Below, in pieces: positions 35,929-43,738 of a stretch of 64,000 nt of DNA. Origin of the DNA: Gemmatimonadota bacterium (lineage in GTDB: Bacteria > Gemmatimonadota > Gemmatimonadetes > Gemmatimonadales > Gemmatimonadaceae); contig JACQBG010000040.1 in NCBI GenBank assembly GCA_016194585.1, positions 1-64,000 on the forward strand, read 5' to 3'. The position numbers were made by a program, and so were the translations under genes. The notes beneath the pieces were generated by a model, which saw only the letters and a program-made list of their open reading frames with translations, searched no databases and was not told the DNA's origin. How positions within the stretch are numbered: the stretch's first letter is position 1; each line of letters opens with the position of its first letter.

Positions 35929-36564
35929 ATGCGCCTCGTCATCCTGAGTGACACGCACGGCTTGCATGGAGCCATCGGTGCGGTGCCCGACGGCGATGTA
36001 CTTATTCACGCCGGGGATATGACTGGGCGCGGGTCGTACGAGGAGCTCGAAGGGTTTCTTGGGTGGTTCGGGTCGCTCCCCCACCGGAACAAGCTGCTCG
36101 TGGCGGGCAATCACGATTGGCTGTTCGAGCGCCGCCCGACGATGGCAGAAGGGCTCGTGCCCGCAGGGGTCACCTATCTACGCGACGCCGGTGTGTGCAT
36201 CGACGGCGTGACGTTCTGGGGATCGCCGTGGCAGCCGTGGTTCTTTGATTGGGCGTTCAATCTGCAACGAGGTCCTGAAATCGCGGCGAAGTGGGCGCTC
36301 ATCCCTGACGATGTCCAAGTCCTCATCACACACGGTCCACCGCACGGCATGCTCGACGAGGTCCTGCGTCCGCCGGGGAAACACCAAGGGTGCGAGGCGC
36401 TGCGGGAGCGGCTGGCCGCCCTGTCGGAGCTTCAGATGCACGCGTTCGGACACATCCACGAAGCGTACGGCACTCGCGAAGAGAACGGCTGCCGGTTCGT
36501 CAATGCCTCGATCTGCGACTTCTTCTATGCGCCCGTCAACGCGCCCGTGATCGTCGACCTGTGA
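35929..36564 (+). CDS. Calcineurin-like metallophosphoesterase
   Basis: 211 aa. All five metal motifs are present: SDTHG, HAGDMTG, GNHDW, THGPPHG and GHIHEAYG. This compact class includes predicted phosphodiesterases and 2',3'-cyclic nucleotide enzymes; substrate not predictable. It stands between accessory unknowns and a Fic gene. No clear ribosome site. Confidence 0.9.
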   Translation: MRLVILSDTHGLHGAIGAVPDGDVLIHAGDMTGRGSYEELEGFLGWFGSLPHRNKLLVAGNHDWLFERRPTMAEGLVPAGVTYLRDAGVCIDGVTFWGSPWQPWFFDWAFNLQRGPEIAAKWALIPDDVQVLITHGPPHGMLDEVLRPPGKHQGCEALRERLAALSELQMHAFGHIHEAYGTREENGCRFVNASICDFFYAPVNAPVIVDL

Positions 36565-36638
36565 GTGCGGCACGAGCCTTCGTGCAACCGTTTGCGAGGC
36601 TTCCGCAGGAGCACACCTGCAATTCAGGATCACGTACA

Positions 36639-37010
36639 GTGGAGCAACGCCCGTACAACATCACGGCGGAGTCTTTGCCGCAGCGACAGCTGCGGCGCGC
36701 CCGCGCCCGCGGGTTCATCCGCATGGAGGCGCTTGGGGCGACGGAAGCGGAGGCCGTGGCCACGCTCCGCACCCTGCTTGATCGGGAAATCGCCCGGATC
36801 CGCCAGCAAGTCGCACCGCTCCTCCGTGTGGACGCGGTAAGCGGCATCGCGTGTCCGCTCGGAGGGCCAGCATGGTGTCTGAAAAGCGTCTGTTGTCGCG
36901 CGTGCGGAACCGCGCGCTCCCGTGACCTCACGCGTCGCGGCGAAAGGACGCCTTCCACGAAACACACTCACTCGGTCGCAACTGATAGCGAGCCGCAGAT
37001 CCGTCGTTGA
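36639..37010 (+). CDS. Possible small hypothetical protein
   Basis: 123 aa if started at GTG 36639. The first ~70 residues are helical and plausible (ESLPQRQLRRARARGFIRME, AVATLRTLLDREIARIRQQV). The C-terminal third runs antisense to the fic 3' end and is probably not meaningful. Low certainty. Confidence 0.35.
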   Translation: MEQRPYNITAESLPQRQLRRARARGFIRMEALGATEAEAVATLRTLLDREIARIRQQVAPLLRVDAVSGIACPLGGPAWCLKSVCCRACGTARSRDLTRRGERTPSTKHTHSVATDSEPQIRR

Positions 37011-38319
37011 GGTTTAGTAGCTGGGCCAACGCGCGTTCTGCGAATCCGTCGAGGTCATCTGCGTTCACGCCGAGCGCAGCGCCCCGTTCGCGCAGAGTGC
37101 CGACGCCTGGGGCCTCCCCCGCCTTCACGGTGTCATGGACCACCGCTCGCAGTTCGGCGCGGTAGCGTAGGCGCAGGGGATCGGGCTGTGCGATGGAGCC
37201 CCGCACCACGCGGTACTGCGCACACGAGCGCTCGTAAGCCCAAACGAACACGTCGCGCAGAAGCTCCACACGATGGTGCTCATACACGCCCAACGTCCCT
37301 TCGACGTACGCGCGCTCGGGCACCTCGACGAACGAAAGCGGGCAGAGATTCTCGCGGATGAGTGGCCAGTTTGCTGCCAGACGTGACGTGCGTTTGTTGA
37401 TGTCGACGAATGGCTGCAAGTACGGGATGTGCACCATCATGAAGAACGCCGCCTCAAATGGATCCGGAATGGCTGACACGCTCAGGACGATGCGGTCGAC
37501 ACACTCCCGGATCACCTGCGGGATGGCCGTCGGCGTGTAGCTGGTGCCCGTGATGCTCACCGGGCGCTCGCGAAGTCGCCCTTCATCGGCAGCATCGGCG
37601 AGAAGATTCTCCGCGAGCGCGGCGTGCACTGTGAGGAGTAGTGCCCGCTGGAACACGCCGTGTTCGGCGTCGTCCACCAGCAACTCGATCGCGGCCTTGT
37701 GGTTGAGGATCATCTGCGTCTCCTCCGCGTCCTTGCCCTCGGCACGCTGGCCAAACTCCAAGAGATTCTGCGTGTCGAGTCGCGTGTACGTGTTCCCCTC
37801 GAGGCGGCTCGAGGCCCACGCCAGGTCGATGAGGAGGCGACTGAAGATTTCTCGGGCAAACGTGCCGGCGGGTCGATCGGCGTCCGGAGTTCGACCGACC
37901 TCGTGAAGCCTTCGGCGTGTCTGGACCGGCAGGTACCACGTCTTCCCGGGCTCATAGGCAAAGAGCCAGTCGGGGTCGTATCCGACCGGCGTCTTCTCCA
38001 TCATCGGCCGCCGCACGAGCGCACGGACGCTGATGCCGGCGCTCGTCAACGGCACATAGCCCTCTTCCGACGCGGTCGGTCCCGCAGCGGCGGCTGGGCG
38101 ATACACCCGTCGTGAGGCGTCTCCCACCGGTGCGACGCGCTCCGCGACGGTCAGTTCTTCGAGACGGCGCCGTAGTGTTCGTGGTGCGATGGCGCTCTTG
38201 TGCTTGGCGGCGTAGGCCTCGGCCACGTCCGCGCGACTAATTCCGTCGGGGTGTTTCCCGATGATCACCGCGATCTCGTCGAGCTGCTTGTCGATCAGGG
38301 CCTTTTCGACGCGCGCCAT
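36928..38319 (-). CDS. Fic-domain protein with N-terminal winged helix and altered core motif
   Basis: 463 aa. N-terminal ~65 residues form a winged HTH (ISRADVAEAYAAKHKSAIAP...RTLRRRLEEL). The inhibitory motif SSRLEGN (170-176) precedes the Fic core (~200-340). The core loop reads QPFVDINKRTSR (302-313) where AMPylators have HPFxxGNGRxxR, so the catalytic His is Gln and the nucleotide-binding GNGR is INKR. The same substitution, as I recall, is common in a Fic subfamily, so activity may be different instead of lost. Upstream GGTCA repeats suggest autoregulation by the HTH. Confidence 0.85.
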   Translation of the reverse strand: MARVEKALIDKQLDEIAVIIGKHPDGISRADVAEAYAAKHKSAIAPRTLRRRLEELTVAERVAPVGDASRRVYRPAAAAGPTASEEGYVPLTSAGISVRALVRRPMMEKTPVGYDPDWLFAYEPGKTWYLPVQTRRRLHEVGRTPDADRPAGTFAREIFSRLLIDLAWASSRLEGNTYTRLDTQNLLEFGQRAEGKDAEETQMILNHKAAIELLVDDAEHGVFQRALLLTVHAALAENLLADAADEGRLRERPVSITGTSYTPTAIPQVIRECVDRIVLSVSAIPDPFEAAFFMMVHIPYLQPFVDINKRTSRLAANWPLIRENLCPLSFVEVPERAYVEGTLGVYEHHRVELLRDVFVWAYERSCAQYRVVRGSIAQPDPLRLRYRAELRAVVHDTVKAGEAPGVGTLRERGAALGVNADDLDGFAERALAQLLNLNDGSAARYQLRPSECVSWKASFRRDA

Positions 38320-38407
38320 GGCTGTTGGCTTGGAGGTTGTGTTCTTCGGCGTTGCATCAGCGTCTCTGGTCGTATGCGGCGCAGTCCGGCGATGAAGACG
38401 TCTCTGT

Positions 38408-38488
38408 GGTCACAGTAATAGATGTTATGGTCATAAAATACAATACACGGTCAAATAACGCAATGTTTGGTCATATAAGCAATGAGGG
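38408..38488 (-). repeat. Four 20-21-bp-spaced GGTCA direct repeats upstream of fic
   Basis: GGTCA occurs at 38408, 38429, 38449 and 38469. The last three units share the longer form GGTCAWAWAA-n-CAAT. Spacing of 21, 20 and 20 bp puts them on one face of the helix. The AT-rich array contains a possible leftward promoter (TTGCGT-N17-TATTTT). Probable operator for the Fic protein's HTH; iteron-like replication repeats are the alternative, but no rep gene is near. Confidence 0.65.
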
Positions 38489-38611
38489 AGCAACCGATAA
38501 ACGGACTCCGCACGCTTCCGGGCAACCAGCGGACTTGAGGCCGGCTCCCGGCGAAGATCGGGGGACCGCCGGGAACGGATGGGATCCCGCCGCGCTCACC
38601 TCACATCATGC

Positions 38612-38652
38612 ATCGGCTTCACCCGAAATGGGTGATCGGCTTGGACCGAAAT
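38612..38652. repeat. Two 18-bp direct repeats resembling an IS21-type end
   Basis: ATCGGCTTCACCCGAAAT (38612-38629) and ATCGGCTTGGACCGAAAT (38635-38652) differ at three positions. Multiple internal terminal repeats of this kind are, from memory, typical of IS21-family ends. No istA/istB genes are present. The stretch from 38653 to 39035 holds only an uncertain ORF. Confidence 0.5.
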
Positions 38653-39035
38653 ACGGAGCCGGGAGCGATGGATCGAGCACCGGAGCCTGATATCTGCGAG
38701 TCCTGCGGTGCCGCGGCCAGCGAGGTGAAGCGCCAGGGATGGTATCGCACCCTGTGGGCCACGGGCGATTGGCGCTGCCAGGCGCGGGGAGTTGGCCCGA
38801 CATACGTGGGGACCGCGAGATCGACTGAAGGGGTCAATGCCAACAGGTTAGGGCGCCGTTACGCCCTGCCATCGTGCGCCCTAAATCCAGGGCTTGCTGG
38901 CGCCCTGATGTTGCTGCCTGGCGAGGCCCTTCACGGCCGCTGCTACGTCCGCGGCGAACTGGCGTCGAAAGTAGCAGTCCGCGAGTGCAGCGCGTCTCGA
39001 TGCTCCGAGACCCAGACGGAAGCTGGCTCGCGCCA

Positions 39036-39761
39036 TCACGGCGAGGCGAGGTATTCCTGCAAGAGAATCCGAGCGTAGTTTGCGCTGTAACGCTGCAGGA
39101 TCGGTCGGCTGCACACGAGGACGCTGGTGTAGCCGAGCGCGAGGCCGAGCGACACGCGAAACGCGATTACGTTCGGGATGCACAGACTGAAGATGTACAT
39201 GTTCGCGGTGGACACGTACGCACTCAACAGCGAGCCGCCGACGAAGTTCCGGGCCATGCCATACTCGATGTTGTGCTGGAGCAGGAGACGTCCGTCCTGC
39301 ACGCGGGCGCGGATCCGTGAGACGATCTCCCCAATGCGGCGACGGACCGCCGTGCCGTCGGCCAGTTCGTCCGTCGCGGAGGGCAAGTTGTCACCGAAGT
39401 CACGCCTTATCTTTGCGCGCAGCTGCTGCTTGTACGCGGGCGAGTACGTCGAATCGCTCGGAAGCAATGTCACCGTCGACGGGAACGCGCGGCCGTCTTG
39501 AAACTGCTGCCGCTCGAATAGCTCCTTGCCGACAAATCGCCCTGCCTGCGCCAGCAGGTACATGAGCATCACGCTGAAGGTCGCACCGCCGGCCCACTTG
39601 AGGTGGTCGTACGCGCCGAAGACGTCGGCCGTATAGCGACGCAAGAAGAAGAAATTCAGCACGAGAATCGGCGCAACACACCATGCCGCGGGGAATCCGC
39701 GCGCCACCACGGTGTACTTGCTGGTTAGCACCGCCGACCTCGGTTTCTTCGCTGCATACAT
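39036..39761 (-). CDS. Membrane protein with four predicted helices, defence-island context
   Basis: 241 aa. Two N-terminal helices (WCVAPILVLNFFF, TFSVMLMYLLAQAG), a soluble middle (~85-175: STYSPAYKQQLRAKIRRDFG, RARVQDGRLLLQHNIEYGMA) and two C-terminal helices. I do not recognise a named family, although this middle region recalls uncharacterised bacterial membrane proteins. It is the last gene of the leftward set led by the AAA+ ATPase and could be a membrane effector (inference from position). Confidence 0.65.
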   Translation of the reverse strand: MYAAKKPRSAVLTSKYTVVARGFPAAWCVAPILVLNFFFLRRYTADVFGAYDHLKWAGGATFSVMLMYLLAQAGRFVGKELFERQQFQDGRAFPSTVTLLPSDSTYSPAYKQQLRAKIRRDFGDNLPSATDELADGTAVRRRIGEIVSRIRARVQDGRLLLQHNIEYGMARNFVGGSLLSAYVSTANMYIFSLCIPNVIAFRVSLGLALGYTSVLVCSRPILQRYSANYARILLQEYLASP

Positions 39762-39828
39762 CCAAGAAGACGCACGCGGGCCGACCGTTGGGTGTCGTCC
39801 GACCGGCCACCGCCCGAGTGCGGTGCCG

Positions 39829-40407
39829 TCATGGCGACGGCGCGTCGTCAGGGAGCGTAATGTCCAGGGCTTCGGACTCGAGATACCGACCCTCGAGGTT
39901 CACCGCGCCGAAGCGACGATCGATCACCGCGGTAAACAACAGACGGACCCGATTGGCGGGCGCCGACCAGATGTTGGGCGCCACGTTGCTCGCGGCTCGC
40001 ATGGCCGCCACGTCGCGTGCGTGCAAGCGAATCGTCACCGAGGCCTCAACGATGGCGGTCCGCGGAATCACGACACGCAACGGACGAATCGTCGTATCGG
40101 GGGTGGCCATTGCATGTCCGTTGAACTCCCAATAGCTCACCTGACAGTGCGTCAAGACGATTTCCGACGTTGAGAGATTCACGAACTGCACGGTGACCGT
40201 CATCTCGCCGTCGACTTGGCCACGAAGCGACGCGCGACCGCGTACGATCGCGATCACAAGCTGTGGGAACGTGCCATCCGGTCGCAAACGGCGTTGCGCC
40301 CAGCGCCAGAAGTCCTTCGTCTTCGCGATGAACGCGCCGGCGACGAGCAGCCCAATTTCGCCTGAGAACTTCTCAAAGAAATGCTGAAGATAGGGCAGGG
40401 GATTCAT
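39829..40407 (-). CDS. Unknown protein with N-terminal membrane segment
   Basis: 192 aa from the ATG at 40407 (MNPLPYLQHFFEKFSGEIGL). One hydrophobic N-terminal segment is followed by a beta-rich domain (EMTVTVQFVNLSTSEIVLTH, ASVTIRLHARDVA). No family recognised. Lies between two other small genes of the leftward set. An upstream extension to 40605 is open but Arg-rich and unlikely. Confidence 0.6.
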   Translation of the reverse strand: MNPLPYLQHFFEKFSGEIGLLVAGAFIAKTKDFWRWAQRRLRPDGTFPQLVIAIVRGRASLRGQVDGEMTVTVQFVNLSTSEIVLTHCQVSYWEFNGHAMATPDTTIRPLRVVIPRTAIVEASVTIRLHARDVAAMRAASNVAPNIWSAPANRVRLLFTAVIDRRFGAVNLEGRYLESEALDITLPDDAPSP

Positions 40408-40546
40408 GCGGCAGGCTCCGCGTGCATCGGCGACGACGCGTGATGGTCGGCCGATGGCCACGCGAGTCGATCGCGGCAGAGTTTGCCACGTCGGTCTCGG
40501 CGCTCGGATTCCGTGCCGCGAATGGTCGTGTGGCTGAGCGAACGCT

Positions 40547-41059
40547 TCATGTCGCGTCAGCCGGCGGGAAGGTGTCCCCCTGCAGCGGCGCGCTGTCCAG
40601 CACACGATCGACGAAGGCGCGAAGCGGGAGGCTCCGAGTTGACCGTCGGATCCACGACAGCGCGTCTACGCAGCGCTCATGTATGCCGAGGAAGTAGAGC
40701 TCGTGGGCATCACACTCGGTCAAGACGGCATCCGCGGGGCGCGCCATCGGGTCATCGGCGGTGATCATCGCCTCCAAGAGTTCGCCCTCGAGCCAGCGCA
40801 GCGCTTGCCCGGCGATGAACGATTCATCGACGACCAAGGGTGGAAACGCGAACGTGGTATAGTAACGGAATCGGCGTCCGTGACACGTCTTCTCTCGCGT
40901 GAAGAAAAGGTACGCTTCGGCGTGAACCGTCTGCTCGTCGGGCGGCGTTGCTACGATGACGGCGTACGCTCGACCAACGCGGCCGAGCGGCGGCGTCCGG
41001 TGCACCACGAAGTCAGTCACCAATACTCTCAGGTCGAGGGTCATGTGAGGTCGCGACAT
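40547..41059 (-). CDS. Unknown soluble protein in the ATPase operon
   Basis: 170 aa (or 165 aa from the ATG at 41044). Beta-rich N-terminal half (VLVTDFVVHRTPP, GRAYAVIVATPPDEQ, FRYYTTFAFPPLVVD) and helical C-terminal half (FIAGQALRWLEGELLEAMI, HERCVDALSWIRR). Not recognised. It starts about 50 bases after the ATPase stop. Confidence 0.6.
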   Translation of the reverse strand: MSRPHMTLDLRVLVTDFVVHRTPPLGRVGRAYAVIVATPPDEQTVHAEAYLFFTREKTCHGRRFRYYTTFAFPPLVVDESFIAGQALRWLEGELLEAMITADDPMARPADAVLTECDAHELYFLGIHERCVDALSWIRRSTRSLPLRAFVDRVLDSAPLQGDTFPPADAT

Positions 41060-41109
41060 GCCACGGTGGCACCGTCGCCTCGCACCCGGCGATGGCGTCG
41101 CGCTGTTGC

Positions 41110-42375
41110 TTACAAGTCGAGGAGTGTGGCGCCCTTGAACGGTATACGTTGTCGCCGAATGAACCGACCGAGCAGTGGGACCGCGAACGAGTACTTGCCG
41201 TGGCGGTTCTTGTAGACCAGTCCGTGTTCCGTCAGCGCACTCAGGATCTGGCTTACATGTGAATTGCTGAAGGGCTTGGCCAACTCCTGCTGCGACTTCT
41301 CCACGATCTCCTGCACCGTGAACTCGCTGTCCATATCATCGAGGTGAGAGATGACGCCCAGGAGCTCCCGCTGGCGATCCGTCACACGCGCCCATCGGCC
41401 GGCGAAGAAATCGGTATCGAGCTTGCGCTCGATTTCGACCACCGGGACGATGGGTTCTTGACCATCGCTCAGCCGTTGCAGGAACACATCGTACACTTCG
41501 CGGCAGACGAACTGAATGAAGTATGGGTAACCGCCGGAGGTGAGTACGATGGTCTCGACGGAGGTGTCGCCAAGCCTGACAGGGCAGTGGGCGTCCTCGA
41601 TCGGCTTGGTGATCGCGTCTCGGCTCTCGCCGTCGGTGAGCTTGTCGAGGAAGACGACGCGAAACATCCGCTCTGCGAACGTGCGCGCCTCGACCAGCTT
41701 CGGGAACAGGGTGGGGAGGCCGGTCAACACCAACATGAACGGGATGCCCTTGCGCTGAATCGACTGGAACACATCGAGCAGCAAGGAGAGCGGGAATTGC
41801 TCCTTCGCTACCTGGTCTGAGAGCGTCTGCGCCTCATCGTACGCGAAGATGATGCCACGGACTCCGGTGGCGGACGGTGGTTGCTGCTGTTGGAGATACG
41901 CCCACGTGGTTTCGAGGACGGCCTTCAGTTTGTCGGCGACGAGACCCGGCGTCTGCTGATACAGGCTGACGAACGCCGCGAAATCCAAGCGGCGCTCGAC
42001 GTCGTCGACGCGCTCTTCGAAACCCACGGCGCGCTGCGAGGCGCGACCGATGATCATTCCCGACGTCACGACGCTGAGATCGGTGAACAAGCGAATCGCG
42101 ATGTTCTCCTCACTGATGCTCGTCGACTCGGAGAGGTCCGTGCCAACCCATAGCCAGTTCTCGTGCATTGCGATCGGCTTGAACGACTCGAGGAGCACCG
42201 TCTTGCCCACTCCGCGCAGGCCGGTGAGCACCATGTTCTCCAGAATCGTTCGCTGCTGAAGCAGTCGCACGAACTCGGCGCGTTCTTGCTCGCGGCCGGC
42301 GAGATACGGCGGCGTGTGGCCGGCGCCTGGCCGGAAGGGGTTGGTAAACGCTGGCGTTGGAGTCGGGCTTGACAT
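41110..42375 (-). CDS. AAA+ (ORC/Cdc6-like) ATPase with C-terminal winged helix
   Basis: 421 aa. Walker A GLRGVGKT (52-59) and Walker B GIIFAYDEAQ (D180, E181) are intact. The sensor region contains MLVLTGLP, then a lid domain, and residues ~335-410 form a winged helix (FTVQEIVEKSQQELAKPFSN, VSQILSALTEHGLVYKNRHG). This layout matches archaeal/bacterial ATPases of the ORC1/STAND-like group found in defence and mobile regions. A near-perfect promoter lies 18 bp upstream, giving an almost leaderless mRNA. It heads the leftward set, divergent from the E2-E1-JAB operon. Confidence 0.85.
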   Translation of the reverse strand: MSSPTPTPAFTNPFRPGAGHTPPYLAGREQERAEFVRLLQQRTILENMVLTGLRGVGKTVLLESFKPIAMHENWLWVGTDLSESTSISEENIAIRLFTDLSVVTSGMIIGRASQRAVGFEERVDDVERRLDFAAFVSLYQQTPGLVADKLKAVLETTWAYLQQQQPPSATGVRGIIFAYDEAQTLSDQVAKEQFPLSLLLDVFQSIQRKGIPFMLVLTGLPTLFPKLVEARTFAERMFRVVFLDKLTDGESRDAITKPIEDAHCPVRLGDTSVETIVLTSGGYPYFIQFVCREVYDVFLQRLSDGQEPIVPVVEIERKLDTDFFAGRWARVTDRQRELLGVISHLDDMDSEFTVQEIVEKSQQELAKPFSNSHVSQILSALTEHGLVYKNRHGKYSFAVPLLGRFIRRQRIPFKGATLLDL

Positions 42376-42392
42376 AGTGTTTTGTGAGGCTA

Positions 42393-42421
42393 ATATTAGA
42401 TCACGTACTAACTATAGTCAA
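42393..42421 (-). promoter_or_regulatory. Sigma-70 promoter of the ATPase operon (TTGACT-N17-TAATAT)
   Basis: On the minus strand TTGACT (42421-42416) and TAATAT (42398-42393) are separated by exactly 17 bases. Transcription would start near 42386, about 11 bases before the ATG, with no ribosome site. The surrounding 42380-42450 is markedly AT-rich and contains the near-palindrome CTATAGTCAATAG overlapping the -35, a possible operator. Confidence 0.75.
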
Positions 42422-42730
42422 TAGGCTATCATCAAATAACTATCGACGCGTCATGTCTCACCGGCGAGTCAGTTTCATTACCGCCGACTGCGAGGCGGTG
42501 CGGCGCGAAAAGTAACGTGGCTGAGTTGTGTACGTATCCTGCCGAACCGGGAGCTCCCGAATATATGCCGAAACTTCTACGTTTCGAGTTGCATGACCGA
42601 GCACGTGATCCACAGAGGGCACGCGGCCTCGCGCGCTCACCGAGTTCTGAAGAGCCGGAAGGGGCCGGTCGCCGCGCTGCCCCGTTCGACAGGCCCCGCG
42701 GTCGATGACCCAGACTTCGTGGAGGTTGGG

Positions 42731-43738
42731 ATGAGCAGCAAGAACATGGTGGTCTCCTTCCTGAACGTGGGACAGGGCGATGCGACCCACATCGTGTTTC
42801 CCAACGGCGAGCACATGCTGGTGGACATCAACCTCGATCGCAAGAATGGCGGTATCGACGTCATTCAGTATCTCGAGGATGTGCTGCCGAAGAACGGGAA
42901 GAAGAAGCCCCAGCTCGCGGTCTTCGTGAACACGCATCCCCATGACGACCACCTGCGCGGCATCGGGGAACTCGCCGAGCGCGTCGACATCAAGGAAGTC
43001 TGGCACGCCGGCCATGAACTGGAGAGCGACAAGGGCGCCCGGCCCTCGTACGACGAGTTCCTGGCGCTGCTGAAAGCGAAAGGCGACGACGCCATGCAGC
43101 TGGTCGCCAAGTCCGATGCGTTCCGCACCGTCGGGGATGCCACGGTGCACGTGTATCGTCCGAGCCGGGGCGTGAAGAAGAAGATGTCGGACACCGATCA
43201 GGAGCAGGTGGTGCACGATGAGTGTGCGGTACTCAAGCTCACGTATGGCGGGACATCGATCCTGCTCACCGGTGACAGTAACCTCGGCGCGTGGAAGAGT
43301 ATCGTGAAGCACTATGGAGGCGATCTGCAGGCCCACGTCCTGTCGGCGAGTCATCACGGTTCGCGGACCTTCTACAAGGCAGCGACCGAAGACGACGAAG
43401 CGTACACCGAGCATCTGGATGCGATCGCGCCCGAAACCGTCGTCATCTCGGTGGGCGCCGACAATCCGCACGACCATCCGCACACCGACATGCGCAAGGA
43501 GTACGAGTCCCGCGCATCTGTACTGCACACCGCCGATAATCTCACTGTCGTCGCGACGGTCAGCGCGGAGGGGGCCGTGACACTCGCGCACGGTGACGCG
43601 GATTTTCAGGATACGTATCAACTCCCGGCACCGGATGACGAAAAGCAATCGGCAGCGAAGTGTGCGAGTGCCGCCGCGCCAGCGGCCGCTACGCTGACAT
43701 CACGTACGCGTCTCGGTGACGTTAGCAAGACGGCCTGA
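42731..43738 (+). CDS. Metallo-beta-lactamase-fold hydrolase (ComEC/Rec2-C-like)
   Basis: 335 aa. The MBL signature HPHDDH (69-74) is preceded by the FLNVGQGDATHI start that is typical of the ComEC C-terminal family. A later GDSNLGAW and SASHHGSRTFY complete the site. There are no membrane helices, so it is a cytosolic stand-alone domain, possibly a nuclease or phosphodiesterase. A GGAGG ribosome site lies just before the ATG. It overlaps the E2-E1 gene by the last base (TGATG), fixing it as the first gene of that operon. Confidence 0.88.
   Translation: MSSKNMVVSFLNVGQGDATHIVFPNGEHMLVDINLDRKNGGIDVIQYLEDVLPKNGKKKPQLAVFVNTHPHDDHLRGIGELAERVDIKEVWHAGHELESDKGARPSYDEFLALLKAKGDDAMQLVAKSDAFRTVGDATVHVYRPSRGVKKKMSDTDQEQVVHDECAVLKLTYGGTSILLTGDSNLGAWKSIVKHYGGDLQAHVLSASHHGSRTFYKAATEDDEAYTEHLDAIAPETVVISVGADNPHDHPHTDMRKEYESRASVLHTADNLTVVATVSAEGAVTLAHGDADFQDTYQLPAPDDEKQSAAKCASAAAPAAATLTSRTRLGDVSKTA

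Noticed and set aside
38408-38488. Iterons of a plasmid origin
   Set aside because: Spacing would fit, but there is no Rep gene or partition gene nearby. Position at the fic promoter makes an operator more likely.
38668-39078. 136-codon plus-strand ORF after the IS21-like repeats
   Set aside because: A CESC-like start is tempting, but the remainder is atypical and overlaps the end of the leftward membrane-protein gene; insufficient support.
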